Shown here: one piece after another, positions 9,189 through 21,117 of the stretch | Numbering within the stretch: the first letter of the stretch is position 1 | Layout: the number at the start of each line of letters is the position of its first letter | Source: DASZBX01 sp035943635 | GTDB lineage: Bacteria; Actinomycetota; Actinomycetes; Streptomycetales; Catenulisporaceae | Length of the DNA: 64,000 nt | NCBI GenBank assembly: GCA_035943635.1 | Contig: DASZBX010000148.1 | Coordinates: 248,001-312,000 of the forward strand | Direction: 5' to 3' | Program-made: the position numbers and the translations under genes | The notes under the pieces: model-generated | Seen by the model: only the letters and a program-made list of their open reading frames with translations | Told to the model about the DNA's origin: nothing | Database searches by the model: none

Positions 9189-9519
9189 GGCACCGATCTT
9201 ACAAGCGGCCCGACGTCCGCGGCAGCGGCCCCGGAACCGGCCGGTACCAGCCGAAAGGGCTACCGGGCGGGCCCGGATCGAGTTCACCCGCGTGGTGGCC
9301 GGGCGGCGCCCACGGGCGGCGGCGCCCCGGCGGGTCGATTAGCTTACGAATTGTCCGGAAAAAAACCGCCGCGTCCGACGCGGCGGCCGCCCCCGGGCCC
9401 GCCGAGTACCCGGGTGACCCGGTGTCCGCGTGCTGACCGCGCCCCGCGCGCCGCAGACCCGGGACCGGTCCGCGCGGCCCGGCGCGAGCTGACCACCCTC
9501 CCGTGGAAGGAACCGCCCC
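9189..9519. other. 331-base intergenic region between divergent genes
   Basis: Holds the starts of the HAD gene (leftward) and the surface-protein gene (rightward, with ribosome site GGAAGGAA before ATG 9520). Apart from the terminator-like hairpin at 9359-9386 I see no gene in it. Confidence 0.5.
9359..9386 (-). terminator. orphan intrinsic terminator, minus strand
   Basis: Stem CCGCCGCG / CGCGGCGG (9366-9386, 5-base loop), read on the minus strand, is followed by seven T residues (9365 down to 9359). This is a textbook intrinsic terminator, but no minus-strand gene lies upstream of it. Confidence 0.6.
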
Positions 9520-10059
9520 ATGCGTTCACCGCGCATCGCACTCACCCTGGCCGTGGCCGGCGCCGCGGTCCTGTCCGCCGCCCCCGGCGCCCTGGCCGCC
9601 GGCTCGTCCGGACCGAACCTGACCCTCAGCCCGGCCGTGGCCACCCCGGGCCAGAGCATCATGATCACGGCGACCTGCACCAGCACGAAACCCGGCTGGA
9701 ACCCCTCGGCCAGTTCCCAGGCCTGGGGCTCCACCTCCGTCACGCTGACCGCGGTCGAGAGCACCCCCGGGATGTTCGTCGGATACGAGCAACTGCCCCA
9801 GGACGGGCACTACACCGGCGGCCAGAGCTGGGACGTGACCGCGACCTGCGCGGACGGCTCGAAGGTGACCGCCTCGTTGACCGTCAAGGTGGACACCGCG
9901 CCGAGCAACCCGTGGGTGCCCGACGGCGGCGCGGCCACCGGCGACGGGGCCTCGCTGGTCCCGGCCGGCGGCGGCGCGGCGACCGGCGCGCTGGCGGCCG
10001 GCGGGGCCGGACTGCTCGGATTCGTGGCCTGGCGGCGGCGCGCCGCACGGCAGAACTGA
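9520..10059 (+). CDS. secreted surface protein with possible sortase-type C-terminus
   Basis: 179 residues. Signal peptide 1-27 (LTLAVAGAAVLSAAPGALA), then a beta-sandwich-like domain (LTLSPAVATPGQSIMITATC ... DGHYTGGQSWDVTATCADGS) of the kind seen in small actinobacterial cell-wall proteins. The C-terminus has GGAATGDG, a hydrophobic helix and the basic tail AWRRRAARQN, the layout of a sortase substrate or a simple membrane anchor. A class F sortase lies 1.7 kb upstream. Function unknown; a surface structural role is a guess. Confidence 0.7.
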   Translation: MRSPRIALTLAVAGAAVLSAAPGALAAGSSGPNLTLSPAVATPGQSIMITATCTSTKPGWNPSASSQAWGSTSVTLTAVESTPGMFVGYEQLPQDGHYTGGQSWDVTATCADGSKVTASLTVKVDTAPSNPWVPDGGAATGDGASLVPAGGGAATGALAAGGAGLLGFVAWRRRAARQN

Positions 10060-10202
10060 TCCCGGTCTCCAGATAATCAGGTCGTACCAGATGACCGGCC
10101 GACCCGACACCGGGCCGGCCGGCCGTCTCCCGGAAGTCAGTCATGTGCAGATCGGCGATCCGCAGCCCGGTGGGATGATCGGCGGCTCGAAAGGACCACG
10201 TC

Positions 10203-12062
10203 ATGCCTGTCCCGCTGCAGATCCCGGCGGTGCGCGGCCCCGGCCCCGGCGACCGGCCCGGCCACAGGTCGGCCGGGCTGGACGGACTCAGAGCACTGGC
10301 GGTCGCCGCCGTCGTGCTCTACCACCTGAACGCGGCCTGGCTGCCCGGCGGCTTCCTCGGCGTCGACGTGTTCTTCGTCCTCAGCGGCTACCTGATCACC
10401 AGTCTGCTGCTGGCCGAACACCGGCGCGCCGGCCGGCTGAACCCCCGCGCCTTCTGGGCCCGGCGCGCCCGGCGGCTGCTGCCGGAACTGTTCGCCGTAC
10501 TCGCGGTCACCTGCGCCGCGGCCATGCTGATCGGGCGCGGCTGCCGGATCGGACTGCGCGGCAGCGTCCTGGCCGCGCTCGGCTTCTACGGCAACTGGTG
10601 GCAGATCCACCTGCAGTCCGACTACTTCGCCCGGTTCGGCCCGCTGCCGCTGTTCCAACACCTGTGGTCGCTCGCAGTCGAAGAACAGTTCTACCTGGTC
10701 TGGCCGCTCCTGCTCAGCGGACTGCTCGCGGCCGCGTCGGTGCGCCGGGCGGCCCAGCTCACAACCCTGCTGGCCGCGACCTCCTTCGCCCTGATGGCCC
10801 TCGGCTCGCTCGCCGGCACCAGCCCTGACCGGCTGTACTACGGCACCGACTCCCACAGCGGCGGCCTGCTGCTCGGCGCCGCCCTGGCCCTGCAACTCCC
10901 CTTGGCGCAGGTGCCGACCTCAACCCGCCTGTCTCGCCGCGGGACGCTGACCGCGTCCGTCGCCCTCACGGTCCTGGCCGCCTCGGCAGTCCTGCTCTCG
11001 GGCGACGCACCGCTGACCTACGAGGGCGGAATCGCCGCCGCGAGCCTGGCCACCGCAGTACTCTGCCTGGCCGCCACCCGGCCCGGCCCGATCTCCCGCG
11101 CCCTGTCCTGCGGACCGCTGCCCTGGCTGGGCCGGCGCTCGTACAGCATCTACCTCTGGCACTGGCCGATGATCGCCTGCCTGAGCTATCGCCCCCTGCC
11201 CGCAGCACTGACCGACTGGGAACCAGTCCTCGAAGTGGCCGGCACCCTCCTGCTGGCCGCGGTGAGCTACCGCTACCTGCAACAACCCGTGACCGCAGAC
11301 GGCTGGCGCGGCGCCTTCAACCACCTGATCACCTGGTACGACACCACGATGACCGCACACCCGCGCACAGCCCGCGTCTACCTGGCCGCCTCCGGATCCG
11401 TGGTCGTCCTCGCCACCCTCGCCGTCTCCGCGGCCCCGCCCGAACCCGGACTCCAGGCCCAGATCAGTGCCGGACAGCAGGCGATCGCGACCGACGGCTC
11501 CGCCGCCCCGGGCACCGAGCCCGCTCCGGCTGCCCCGGCCCTCCCGGCCACCTCCGCCGCGGCCCCCGCCACGCCCCCGACACCCGCACCCGCCGGACCG
11601 GACGGCAGCGACATCACCGCGATCGGCGACTCGGTCATGGTCGCCTCCGCCCCCGCCCTGGAGAAAACACTCCCCGGCATCAACATCTACGCCCAGGTCG
11701 GCCGCCAGATGACCGAAGCCCCGGCGATCCTGCGCAACCTCCTCGACCAGGGCCAACTGCGCCAGACCGTGGTCGTCGGCCTCGGCACCAACGGCTCCTT
11801 CTCGCTCGACGTCCTCACCACGATCGCCGCCATCCTCGGCCCCGACCGGACCCTCGTCCTGCTCACCGTGCACGTCCCGGACCCCTGGCAGGACCCGGTC
11901 AACGCCGCGGTCACCGCCTTCGCCCGGATCCGGCCGCACACCGTCCTGGTCGACTGGAACAGCGTGTGCGACGCCGACCCCGGCATGCTCTGGCAGGACC
12001 ACACCCACCCCCGGCCCTCCGGCGCCACCGTTTACGCCGACACGCTGAAAGCCGCACTCTGA
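10203..12062 (+). CDS. membrane O-acyltransferase (acyltransferase 3) with SGNH domain
   Basis: 619 residues. Residues ~25-390 form the ten-helix acyltransferase-3 domain of OafA/YrhL proteins: LDGLRALAVAAVVLYHL, GVDVFFVLSGYLIT, and HLWSLAVEEQFYLVWP with the conserved His and Arg-rich loops. After an Ala/Pro linker (430-470) comes an extracytoplasmic SGNH hydrolase-like domain: block I ITAIGDSVM, block III GLGTNG, block V DHTHPRPSGA. These proteins O-acetylate envelope polysaccharides or peptidoglycan. The target is unknown. Ribosome site GAAAGGACC precedes ATG 10203. Confidence 0.9.
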   Translation: MPVPLQIPAVRGPGPGDRPGHRSAGLDGLRALAVAAVVLYHLNAAWLPGGFLGVDVFFVLSGYLITSLLLAEHRRAGRLNPRAFWARRARRLLPELFAVLAVTCAAAMLIGRGCRIGLRGSVLAALGFYGNWWQIHLQSDYFARFGPLPLFQHLWSLAVEEQFYLVWPLLLSGLLAAASVRRAAQLTTLLAATSFALMALGSLAGTSPDRLYYGTDSHSGGLLLGAALALQLPLAQVPTSTRLSRRGTLTASVALTVLAASAVLLSGDAPLTYEGGIAAASLATAVLCLAATRPGPISRALSCGPLPWLGRRSYSIYLWHWPMIACLSYRPLPAALTDWEPVLEVAGTLLLAAVSYRYLQQPVTADGWRGAFNHLITWYDTTMTAHPRTARVYLAASGSVVVLATLAVSAAPPEPGLQAQISAGQQAIATDGSAAPGTEPAPAAPALPATSAAAPATPPTPAPAGPDGSDITAIGDSVMVASAPALEKTLPGINIYAQVGRQMTEAPAILRNLLDQGQLRQTVVVGLGTNGSFSLDVLTTIAAILGPDRTLVLLTVHVPDPWQDPVNAAVTAFARIRPHTVLVDWNSVCDADPGMLWQDHTHPRPSGATVYADTLKAAL

Positions 12063-12164
12063 CCGCCCGCCGACGGAACCGGGCCACCAGCACCTGCGCC
12101 ACGCGACGCCGGAACGGCGCCCCACCGCCGCCGCCGACCGGACCCGGCGGCTGCGCCGGTTCGT

Positions 12165-12180
12165 TAGGCTTGCCCCTGTG
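12165..12180 (+). promoter_or_regulatory. predicted leaderless promoter of purD
   Basis: A -10-like hexamer TAGGCT (12165-12170) ends seven bases before the GTG at 12178, with no ribosome site between them. This predicts a leaderless purD transcript. No good -35 was seen. Confidence 0.4.
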
Positions 12181-13446
12181 AAGATCCTAGTAATCGGTGG
12201 CGGCGGCCGGGAACACGCGATCTGCCAGGCCCTGAGCCTCGACGAGTCGGTGGACGAACTGTTCTGCGCCCCGGGCAACCCCGGCATCGGGCAGGTGGCC
12301 GCACTCTACGACGTGGATCCGAACGACCCGCACGCCGTCGCCGCCCTCGCCGAGGTGCTCGAAGCCGACCTGGTCGTGGTCGGCCCCGAAGCACCCCTGG
12401 TCGCCGGGGTCGCCGACGCCGTGCGCGACGCCGGGATCGCCTGCTTCGGCCCGTCCCGCGCGGCCGCCGAACTCGAAGGCTCCAAAGCCTTCTCCAAGCA
12501 GGTCATGGCCGCCGCCGAAGTCCCCACCGGCCGGTCCTACCTGTGCGTGACCGCCGAGGATGCCGCCGACGCGCTCGACGCCTTCGGCCCGCCCTACGTG
12601 GTCAAGGACGACGCGCTCGCCGCCGGCAAGGGCGTCGTGGTCACCCCCGACCGCGAGGCCGCGCTCGCCCACGCCGCCGCCTGCGGCCGGGTGGTGATCG
12701 AGGAATACCTCGACGGCCCCGAAGTCTCCCTGTTCGCGATCACCGACGGAACCACCGTGCTCCCGCTCCAACCGGCCCAGGACTTCAAACGGATCGGCGA
12801 CGGCGACACCGGCCCCAACACCGGCGGCATGGGCGCCTACAGCCCGCTGCCCTGGGCCCCGCCCGGCCTGGTCGCCGAAGTGCTCGACACCGTGCTCCAG
12901 CCGACCGTGGACGAACTGCGCCACCAGGGCAAACCCTTCGTCGGCCTGCTCTACGCCGGCCTGGCCCTGACCGAACGCGGCGTCCGGGTGATCGAGTTCA
13001 ACGCCCGCTTCGGCGACCCCGAGACCGAAGTCGTGCTCCCGCTGCTGCGCACCCCGCTGGCCGGACTGCTCTACAACGCGGCCACCGGGAACCTCGCCGA
13101 CCAGGAACCGCTGACCTGGCACCCAGGCGCCGCGGTGACCGTGGTCCTGGCCGCCGACAACTACCCCGGCACCCCGCGCAAGGGCGACGCGGTCACCGGC
13201 ATCGCCGAAGCCGAGGACCTGGACGGCGTCACGGTCTACCAGGCCGGCACCGCCCTCGACGCCGACGGCACCCTGGTCACCGCAGGCGGCCGGGTGCTGA
13301 CCATCACCGCCCGCGCCGACAATCTGAGCGAAGCCCGCACCCGGGCCTACCAGGCCGTGGCCCGGGTCGCCTTCGACGGCGCCCAGCACCGCACCGACAT
13401 CGCAGCCCGGGCCGAGCAGGACCAGCTGATCCGCTCGGTCGGGTGA
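12178..13446 (+). CDS. purD: phosphoribosylamine-glycine ligase
   Basis: 422 residues, GARS, step 2 of de novo purine synthesis: joins phosphoribosylamine and glycine using ATP to give GAR. N-terminal domain KILVIGGGGREHAI, ATP-grasp core with VVKDDALAAGKGVVV, NTGGMGAYSP, and the C-terminal VIEFNARFGDPE metal-binding strand are all present at normal length. GTG is chosen because the reading frame begins exactly with the family N-terminus there. First gene of the purine cluster; the next purine gene, purB, is separated from it by a membrane-protein gene. Confidence 0.97.
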   Translation: MKILVIGGGGREHAICQALSLDESVDELFCAPGNPGIGQVAALYDVDPNDPHAVAALAEVLEADLVVVGPEAPLVAGVADAVRDAGIACFGPSRAAAELEGSKAFSKQVMAAAEVPTGRSYLCVTAEDAADALDAFGPPYVVKDDALAAGKGVVVTPDREAALAHAAACGRVVIEEYLDGPEVSLFAITDGTTVLPLQPAQDFKRIGDGDTGPNTGGMGAYSPLPWAPPGLVAEVLDTVLQPTVDELRHQGKPFVGLLYAGLALTERGVRVIEFNARFGDPETEVVLPLLRTPLAGLLYNAATGNLADQEPLTWHPGAAVTVVLAADNYPGTPRKGDAVTGIAEAEDLDGVTVYQAGTALDADGTLVTAGGRVLTITARADNLSEARTRAYQAVARVAFDGAQHRTDIAARAEQDQLIRSVG

Positions 13447-13573
13447 GCCGGTCACCCGAACGAGCGGTTGGTACTACATACGAGGTGTCGGCCCCGGCGG
13501 ACCGGCGTTACGCTCCGAAGAAGGGCAGGCGCCACCCAGGCGCCCCACCCCACCCGCCCACACGTGGAGCAGC

Positions 13574-14929
13574 GTGACTGTGTCCCGTAACGCCCGCGCC
13601 ATAGCGCGGATCTGCGCGCTCGCAGCCGGCGGGTGGGCGCTGGCGGTCCTCGCCCTCGCCGCGGCGGCCCTGGCCCTGCCCGCCCCGGCCGGCCCGCTGC
13701 TCGCCGCACTGGTCCTGCTGCTCGGCGCGGCCGCGGCGGCCCAACTCGGCCGCGACCGGCGCCCGGCCGCCCAGACCACCCCGCTCGCCCCCGGCGCCAA
13801 CCCCGAACTGCTCACCGTGATCCGCCAGGTCAGCGTCGCCCTCAACGTACGCGAACCGGCGGCCGTGGAACTGTCCCCGGACTGCGACGCCTGGCTCGAA
13901 CCGCGCCGCACCGGCCCGGTCCTGGTCATCGGCGCACCCTTCCTGTGGTGGCTGCGAGTGAGCGAACTACGCGGCCTGCTCGCCCCGGTGATGGCCGGAA
14001 TCGAAGTGGCCGACGACCCGGTCGTGCGCCGGGCCCGGCGGCTGGTGCGCCGCCTGGACGAAGCCGAACGCCACGGCTGCCCGCCCTGGCCGCACCGGCT
14101 GCTGGCCGCCCTGGCCACCGCCTGCCGGACCCGGGCCGAACTGATGGAGCGGGCGATCGGGATCGAGTCGGCCGAACGGGCCCGCCCGGTCGAACCGACC
14201 GGCCGGGTCTACGCGCACGAACAGGCCGGACTGGTCGCGGTCGGCTGGGACCGGCTGCTCAACCGGCTGGCCCTGCCGGCCTGGCGCCGCGGCTACGCCC
14301 CGGAGACGCTCAACTCCGCCCTGGCCGCCGCCCTGACCGAACTGGCCGACCGGGACCGGGTGGGCCTGGGCCTGACCGACCGGCTGACCGAACGGCCCTC
14401 CTGCGACCTGCTCGACGACCCCGGCACGGTGGACCGGGCCGCCTCCGCCCTGGCCCTGCGGATCTACCTCGGCGACCGGCCCAGCCGCCCGCTGCCCTGG
14501 TCCGGCTACGTCCAGACGGTGGCCGAACCGCAGATCCGGGCCGAGGCCGCCGCCGCCCCGGAACACCCGCTGGTGGCCAAGGCCTGCGCCCTGCTCGACT
14601 ACGTCCCGGGCCCGGCTCCGGCCGTCCGCCCGGACCCGGCCGACACCCCGGGCCCCGACCTCGCCTGGGACGCCGACCCCCTGGCCGCGGCCCAGGACGG
14701 CTCCGCCGGCAGCGACCTCGCGGTCGGCCTGCGCGCCTGCATACAGTGCGGGCTGGTCGGTCTCGGCCACGCGCAGTGGCGGATCGACTGGCTCGACGGA
14801 GTGATCCTGCGCGACCGGGCCGGCCTGACCGTACCCGTCGACGAACTGGTCCACGCCCTGGTGGACAACAGCGACCTGACCCCGCTGCGGGACTGGCTCT
14901 CCTATGCGAATGGCCTGTCCCACTCCTGA
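13574..14929 (+). CDS. membrane protein, possible inactive M48-like peptidase
   Basis: 451 residues starting at GTG 13574 (GGAGC upstream). Two N-terminal membrane helices (~12-30 and 35-60) are followed by a soluble region. Its first part (LLTVIRQVSVALNV, PVLVIGAPFLWWLRVSELRGLLAPVMAGIE) follows the pattern of M48 peptidases just before and at the catalytic helix, but the HExxH zinc motif is absent (APVMAG). The rest is charged and helical. It lies between purD and purB on the same strand, so it may be co-transcribed with them. The peptidase link is weak and by pattern only; no function is proposed. Confidence 0.55.
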   Translation: MTVSRNARAIARICALAAGGWALAVLALAAAALALPAPAGPLLAALVLLLGAAAAAQLGRDRRPAAQTTPLAPGANPELLTVIRQVSVALNVREPAAVELSPDCDAWLEPRRTGPVLVIGAPFLWWLRVSELRGLLAPVMAGIEVADDPVVRRARRLVRRLDEAERHGCPPWPHRLLAALATACRTRAELMERAIGIESAERARPVEPTGRVYAHEQAGLVAVGWDRLLNRLALPAWRRGYAPETLNSALAAALTELADRDRVGLGLTDRLTERPSCDLLDDPGTVDRAASALALRIYLGDRPSRPLPWSGYVQTVAEPQIRAEAAAAPEHPLVAKACALLDYVPGPAPAVRPDPADTPGPDLAWDADPLAAAQDGSAGSDLAVGLRACIQCGLVGLGHAQWRIDWLDGVILRDRAGLTVPVDELVHALVDNSDLTPLRDWLSYANGLSHS

Positions 14930-14994
14930 GGTAAGGGAGAATGGTGCCCGCGGGCCAGGTCTGTCCCGCTGAACCTTCTGCAAAGGAGCGCACC

Positions 14995-16301
<1,307 letters not shown>

Positions 16302-16305
<4 letters not shown>

Positions 16306-17228
16306 GCGAGCCGACGGTGAAGCTCGCCGAACTGCCCGGCGTCACCCACCTGGCCTCCGGCAAGGTCCGCGAGCTCTATGCGGTCCAGGACCAGGACGGC
16401 GCCGATCGGCTGCTGCTGGTCGCCTCCGACCGGATCTCCGCGTTCGACTACGTGCTGGAGACCCCGATCCCGGACAAGGGACGGGTGCTGACCCAGCTGT
16501 CCATGTGGTGGTTCGAACGCCTGGCCGACCTCGTGCCCAATCACGTGGTCACCGCCGACCCGGCCCGCTTCCCGGCCGTCCTGGCCGGCCACGCCGACGA
16601 GCTCGGCGGCCGCACGATGCTGTGCGAACGCCTGGACATGATCCCGGTCGAAGCGGTGGCCCGCGGCTACCTGACCGGCTCCGGCCTGGTCGAGTACCGG
16701 GCCTCGCGCACCGTCTGCGGCGTGCCGCTGCCCGAGGGCCTGGCAGACGGCTCCCGGCTGGACGAACCGATCTTCACCCCGGCCGCCAAGGCCGCGGTCG
16801 GCGAACACGACGAGAACATCACCTTCGCCGAAACCGTCGCCCGGATCGGCCAGGACGTGGCCGACCAGGTGCGCCGGCTGACCCTGGCCGTCTACGCCGC
16901 GGCCCGGGACATCGCACTCGAGCGCGGAATCATCCTGGCCGACACCAAGTTCGAGTTCGGCCGCCGCCCCGACGGCACGATCGTCCTGGCCGACGAGGTG
17001 CTCACCCCCGACTCCTCCCGGTTCTGGCCGCTGGACGCCTGGCAGCCCGGCCGCAGCCAGCCCTCCTTCGACAAGCAGTACGTCCGCGACTGGCTCGTCT
17101 CCCCGGCCTCCGGCTGGGACCGGGCCTCCGAGCAGCCCCCGCCGGCCCTGCCGGACGAGGTGGTCGAACGCACCCGTGACCGCTACGTCGAGGCCTACCG
17201 CCTGCTGACCGGCCGCACCTTCCAGTAG
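16302..17228 (+). CDS. purC: SAICAR synthetase
   Basis: 308 residues. Ligates aspartate to CAIR with ATP. Hallmarks are GKVRELYAV at the N-terminus, VASDRISAFDYVL, IPVEAVARGYLTGSG (the SAICAR synthetase signature), LADTKFEFG and DEVLTPDSSRFWP. The length of about 300 residues matches the long form found in actinobacteria and yeast. The ATG overlaps the purB stop by 4 bases; purS follows after 49 bases. Confidence 0.96.
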
Positions 17229-17277
17229 GCCGGCCCGCGATGACCTTTTCCAGCAAGACTGACAGGGAGTAGATCCG

Positions 17278-17532
17278 ATGGCTCGGGTTGTAGTTGAAGT
17301 CATGCTTAAGCCGGAGATCCTGGACCCGCAGGGCCAGGCGGTCCAGCGCGCACTGCCCCGGCTCGGCTTCGCCGGGGTCGGCGACGTGCGCCAGGGCAAG
17401 CGGTTCGAGGTCGACCTCGAAGGCCCCGCCGACGAGGCCGCGCTCGCCAAGGTCCGCGAGATGGCCGAGAAACTGCTGGCCAACACCGTGATCGAGGAGT
17501 TCACCGTCTACCCGGCCGAGGCCGGCGCATGA
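17278..17532 (+). CDS. purS: FGAM synthetase subunit PurS
   Basis: 84 residues. Small subunit of the three-part formylglycinamidine ribonucleotide synthetase, bridging PurQ and PurL and helping ammonia transfer. ARVVVEVMLKPEILDPQGQAV and VRQGKRFEVDLEG are the family signature. Ribosome site AGGGAGTAG is upstream; the last codons overlap purQ by 4 bases. Confidence 0.95.
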   Translation: MARVVVEVMLKPEILDPQGQAVQRALPRLGFAGVGDVRQGKRFEVDLEGPADEAALAKVREMAEKLLANTVIEEFTVYPAEAGA

Positions 17533-18211
17533 CCGCCCGGATCGGCGTGGTCACCTTCCCCGGCACCCAGGACGACACCGACGCGCTGCGCGCCGCCGCG
17601 ATCGTCGGCGCCGAACCGGTGGCCCTGTGGCACCGGGACGCCGACCTGCACGGCGTGGACGCGGTGGTCCTGCCCGGCGGGTTCTCCTACGGCGACTACC
17701 TGCGCTGCGGCGCCATCGCCCGGTTCTCCCCGGTGATGGAGTCGGTCATCGCCGGCGCCCGGGACGGCCTGCCGGTGCTCGGCATCTGCAACGGCTTCCA
17801 GATCCTGTGCGAATCCCACCTGCTGCCCGGCGCGATGCTGCGCAACAACGGGATGTCGTTCATCAACCGCGACCTGCTGCTGCGGGTCGAGTCCGCCAAG
17901 ACCGCCTGGACCGCGGACTACGCGCCCGGCCAGGAGATCCTGATCCCGATCAAGAACGGCGAGGGCCGGTACACCGCCGACCCGCACACCCTGGACGAAC
18001 TCGAGGCCGAGGGCCGGGTGGTGGTGCGCTACGTGCACAACCCCAACGGCTCGGAGCGCGACATCGCCGGGATCGCCAACGCCGCAGGCAACGTGGTCGG
18101 CCTGATGCCGCACCCCGAACACGCCGTGGAGGAGCTGACCGGCCCGTACCCCGGCCCGGCCACCGACGGCCTGCCGTTCTTCACCTCCGTCCTGAAGAAG
18201 CTGGTGAACGC

Positions 18212-18215
<4 letters not shown>
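17529..18215 (+). CDS. purQ: FGAM synthetase glutaminase subunit PurQ
   Basis: 228 residues. Class I glutamine amidotransferase that supplies ammonia for FGAM synthesis. Catalytic Cys in VLGICNGFQIL, and the His/Glu pair in LMPHPEHAVEE near the C-terminus. Start and end both overlap neighbours by 4 bases (purS-purQ-purL), which should keep the three subunits in step. Confidence 0.96.
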
Positions 18216-20476
<2,261 letters not shown>

Positions 20477-20581
20477 CCGCAGAGCGGATGGCCTCGACTT
20501 CGGTCGGAGCCTGCCCCGGCCCGGCGTCCCCGCGGTTCTTCCACCGCGCGGACACCGGGCCGTCTGCGTCCCGGTACCGGC

Positions 20582-20597
20582 TATCGTCGGACCCGTG
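20582..20597 (+). promoter_or_regulatory. predicted leaderless promoter of the SCP2-like gene
   Basis: TATCGT (20582-20587) ends seven bases before GTG 20595 with no ribosome site between, the same layout as at purD and purF. Confidence 0.35.
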
Positions 20598-20879
20598 GAA
20601 CGCGAAGAACTCAAGGCCCGGGTCCGCGAGACGGTCCGGGCCTTCGCCGAGAAGGTCCCCGGGCACGCGGTCGAACTCCGGGTGCCCCCCTTCATCGCGG
20701 TGCAGTGCGTGACCGGCCCGCGGCACACCCGCGGCACCCCGCCGAACGTGGTCGAGATGGCCCCGGCGGTCTGGCTGGGCCTGAGCTCCGGTGCGATCGA
20801 CTGGTCCGAGGCCGTCGCCGACGGCCGGATCAGCGCCTCCGGCCCGCGCAGCGACCTGAGTGAGTACCTGCCGCTCTGA
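20595..20879 (+). CDS. SCP2-like (sterol carrier family) small protein
   Basis: 94 residues. N-terminal charged helix (REELKARVRETVRAFAEKVPG), then VELRVPPFIAVQCVTGPRHTRGTPPNVVEM and WLGLSSGAIDWSEAVADGRISASGPRSDLSEYLPL, the pattern of the bacterial sterol-carrier-like family often found beside purF in actinobacteria. A ligand-binding role is implied by family only. It sits between purL and a strong terminator, apart from the purF-purM pair. Confidence 0.75.
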   Translation: MEREELKARVRETVRAFAEKVPGHAVELRVPPFIAVQCVTGPRHTRGTPPNVVEMAPAVWLGLSSGAIDWSEAVADGRISASGPRSDLSEYLPL

Positions 20880-20992
20880 CGGCGGGCAGTGCCGGATGAA
20901 GGAAGCACCGGGCGACACCGCCACGGCGGATCTTACGACCCTCGTGGGATCCGCGGCCGGGCATGACAACCAGGGTAAATCCAAGCCGAAAA

Positions 20993-21023
20993 GGTGGCCT
21001 GCGCGCTCCGTGCGCAGGCCACC
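20993..21023. terminator. hairpin before purF
   Basis: Perfect 12-bp stem (GGTGGCCTGCGC / GCGCAGGCCACC) with a 7-base loop. It lies after the SCP2-like gene and before purF, so purF-purM should have their own promoter. Confidence 0.7.
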
Positions 21024-21102
21024 CGCCTGCCCGGCCGGCCCACCGCACCGGGCCGATCGTCTGCCGGGAAGATCATCAGGTTCGGCGGCGGCGGCCATGC
21101 CG

Positions 21103-21117
21103 TAGAATCAAGGGGTG
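21103..21117 (+). promoter_or_regulatory. predicted leaderless promoter of purF
   Basis: TAGAAT (21103-21108) ends six bases before GTG 21115; a weak -35 (TTCGGC, 21081-21086) lies 16 bases further up. No separate Shine-Dalgarno sequence precedes the GTG apart from the AAGGGG directly abutting it. Confidence 0.45.

Noticed and set aside
12187..13455. 422-codon minus-strand frame opposite purD
   Set aside because: Exact shadow of purD with Gly/Val/Asp-rich sequence and no family features.
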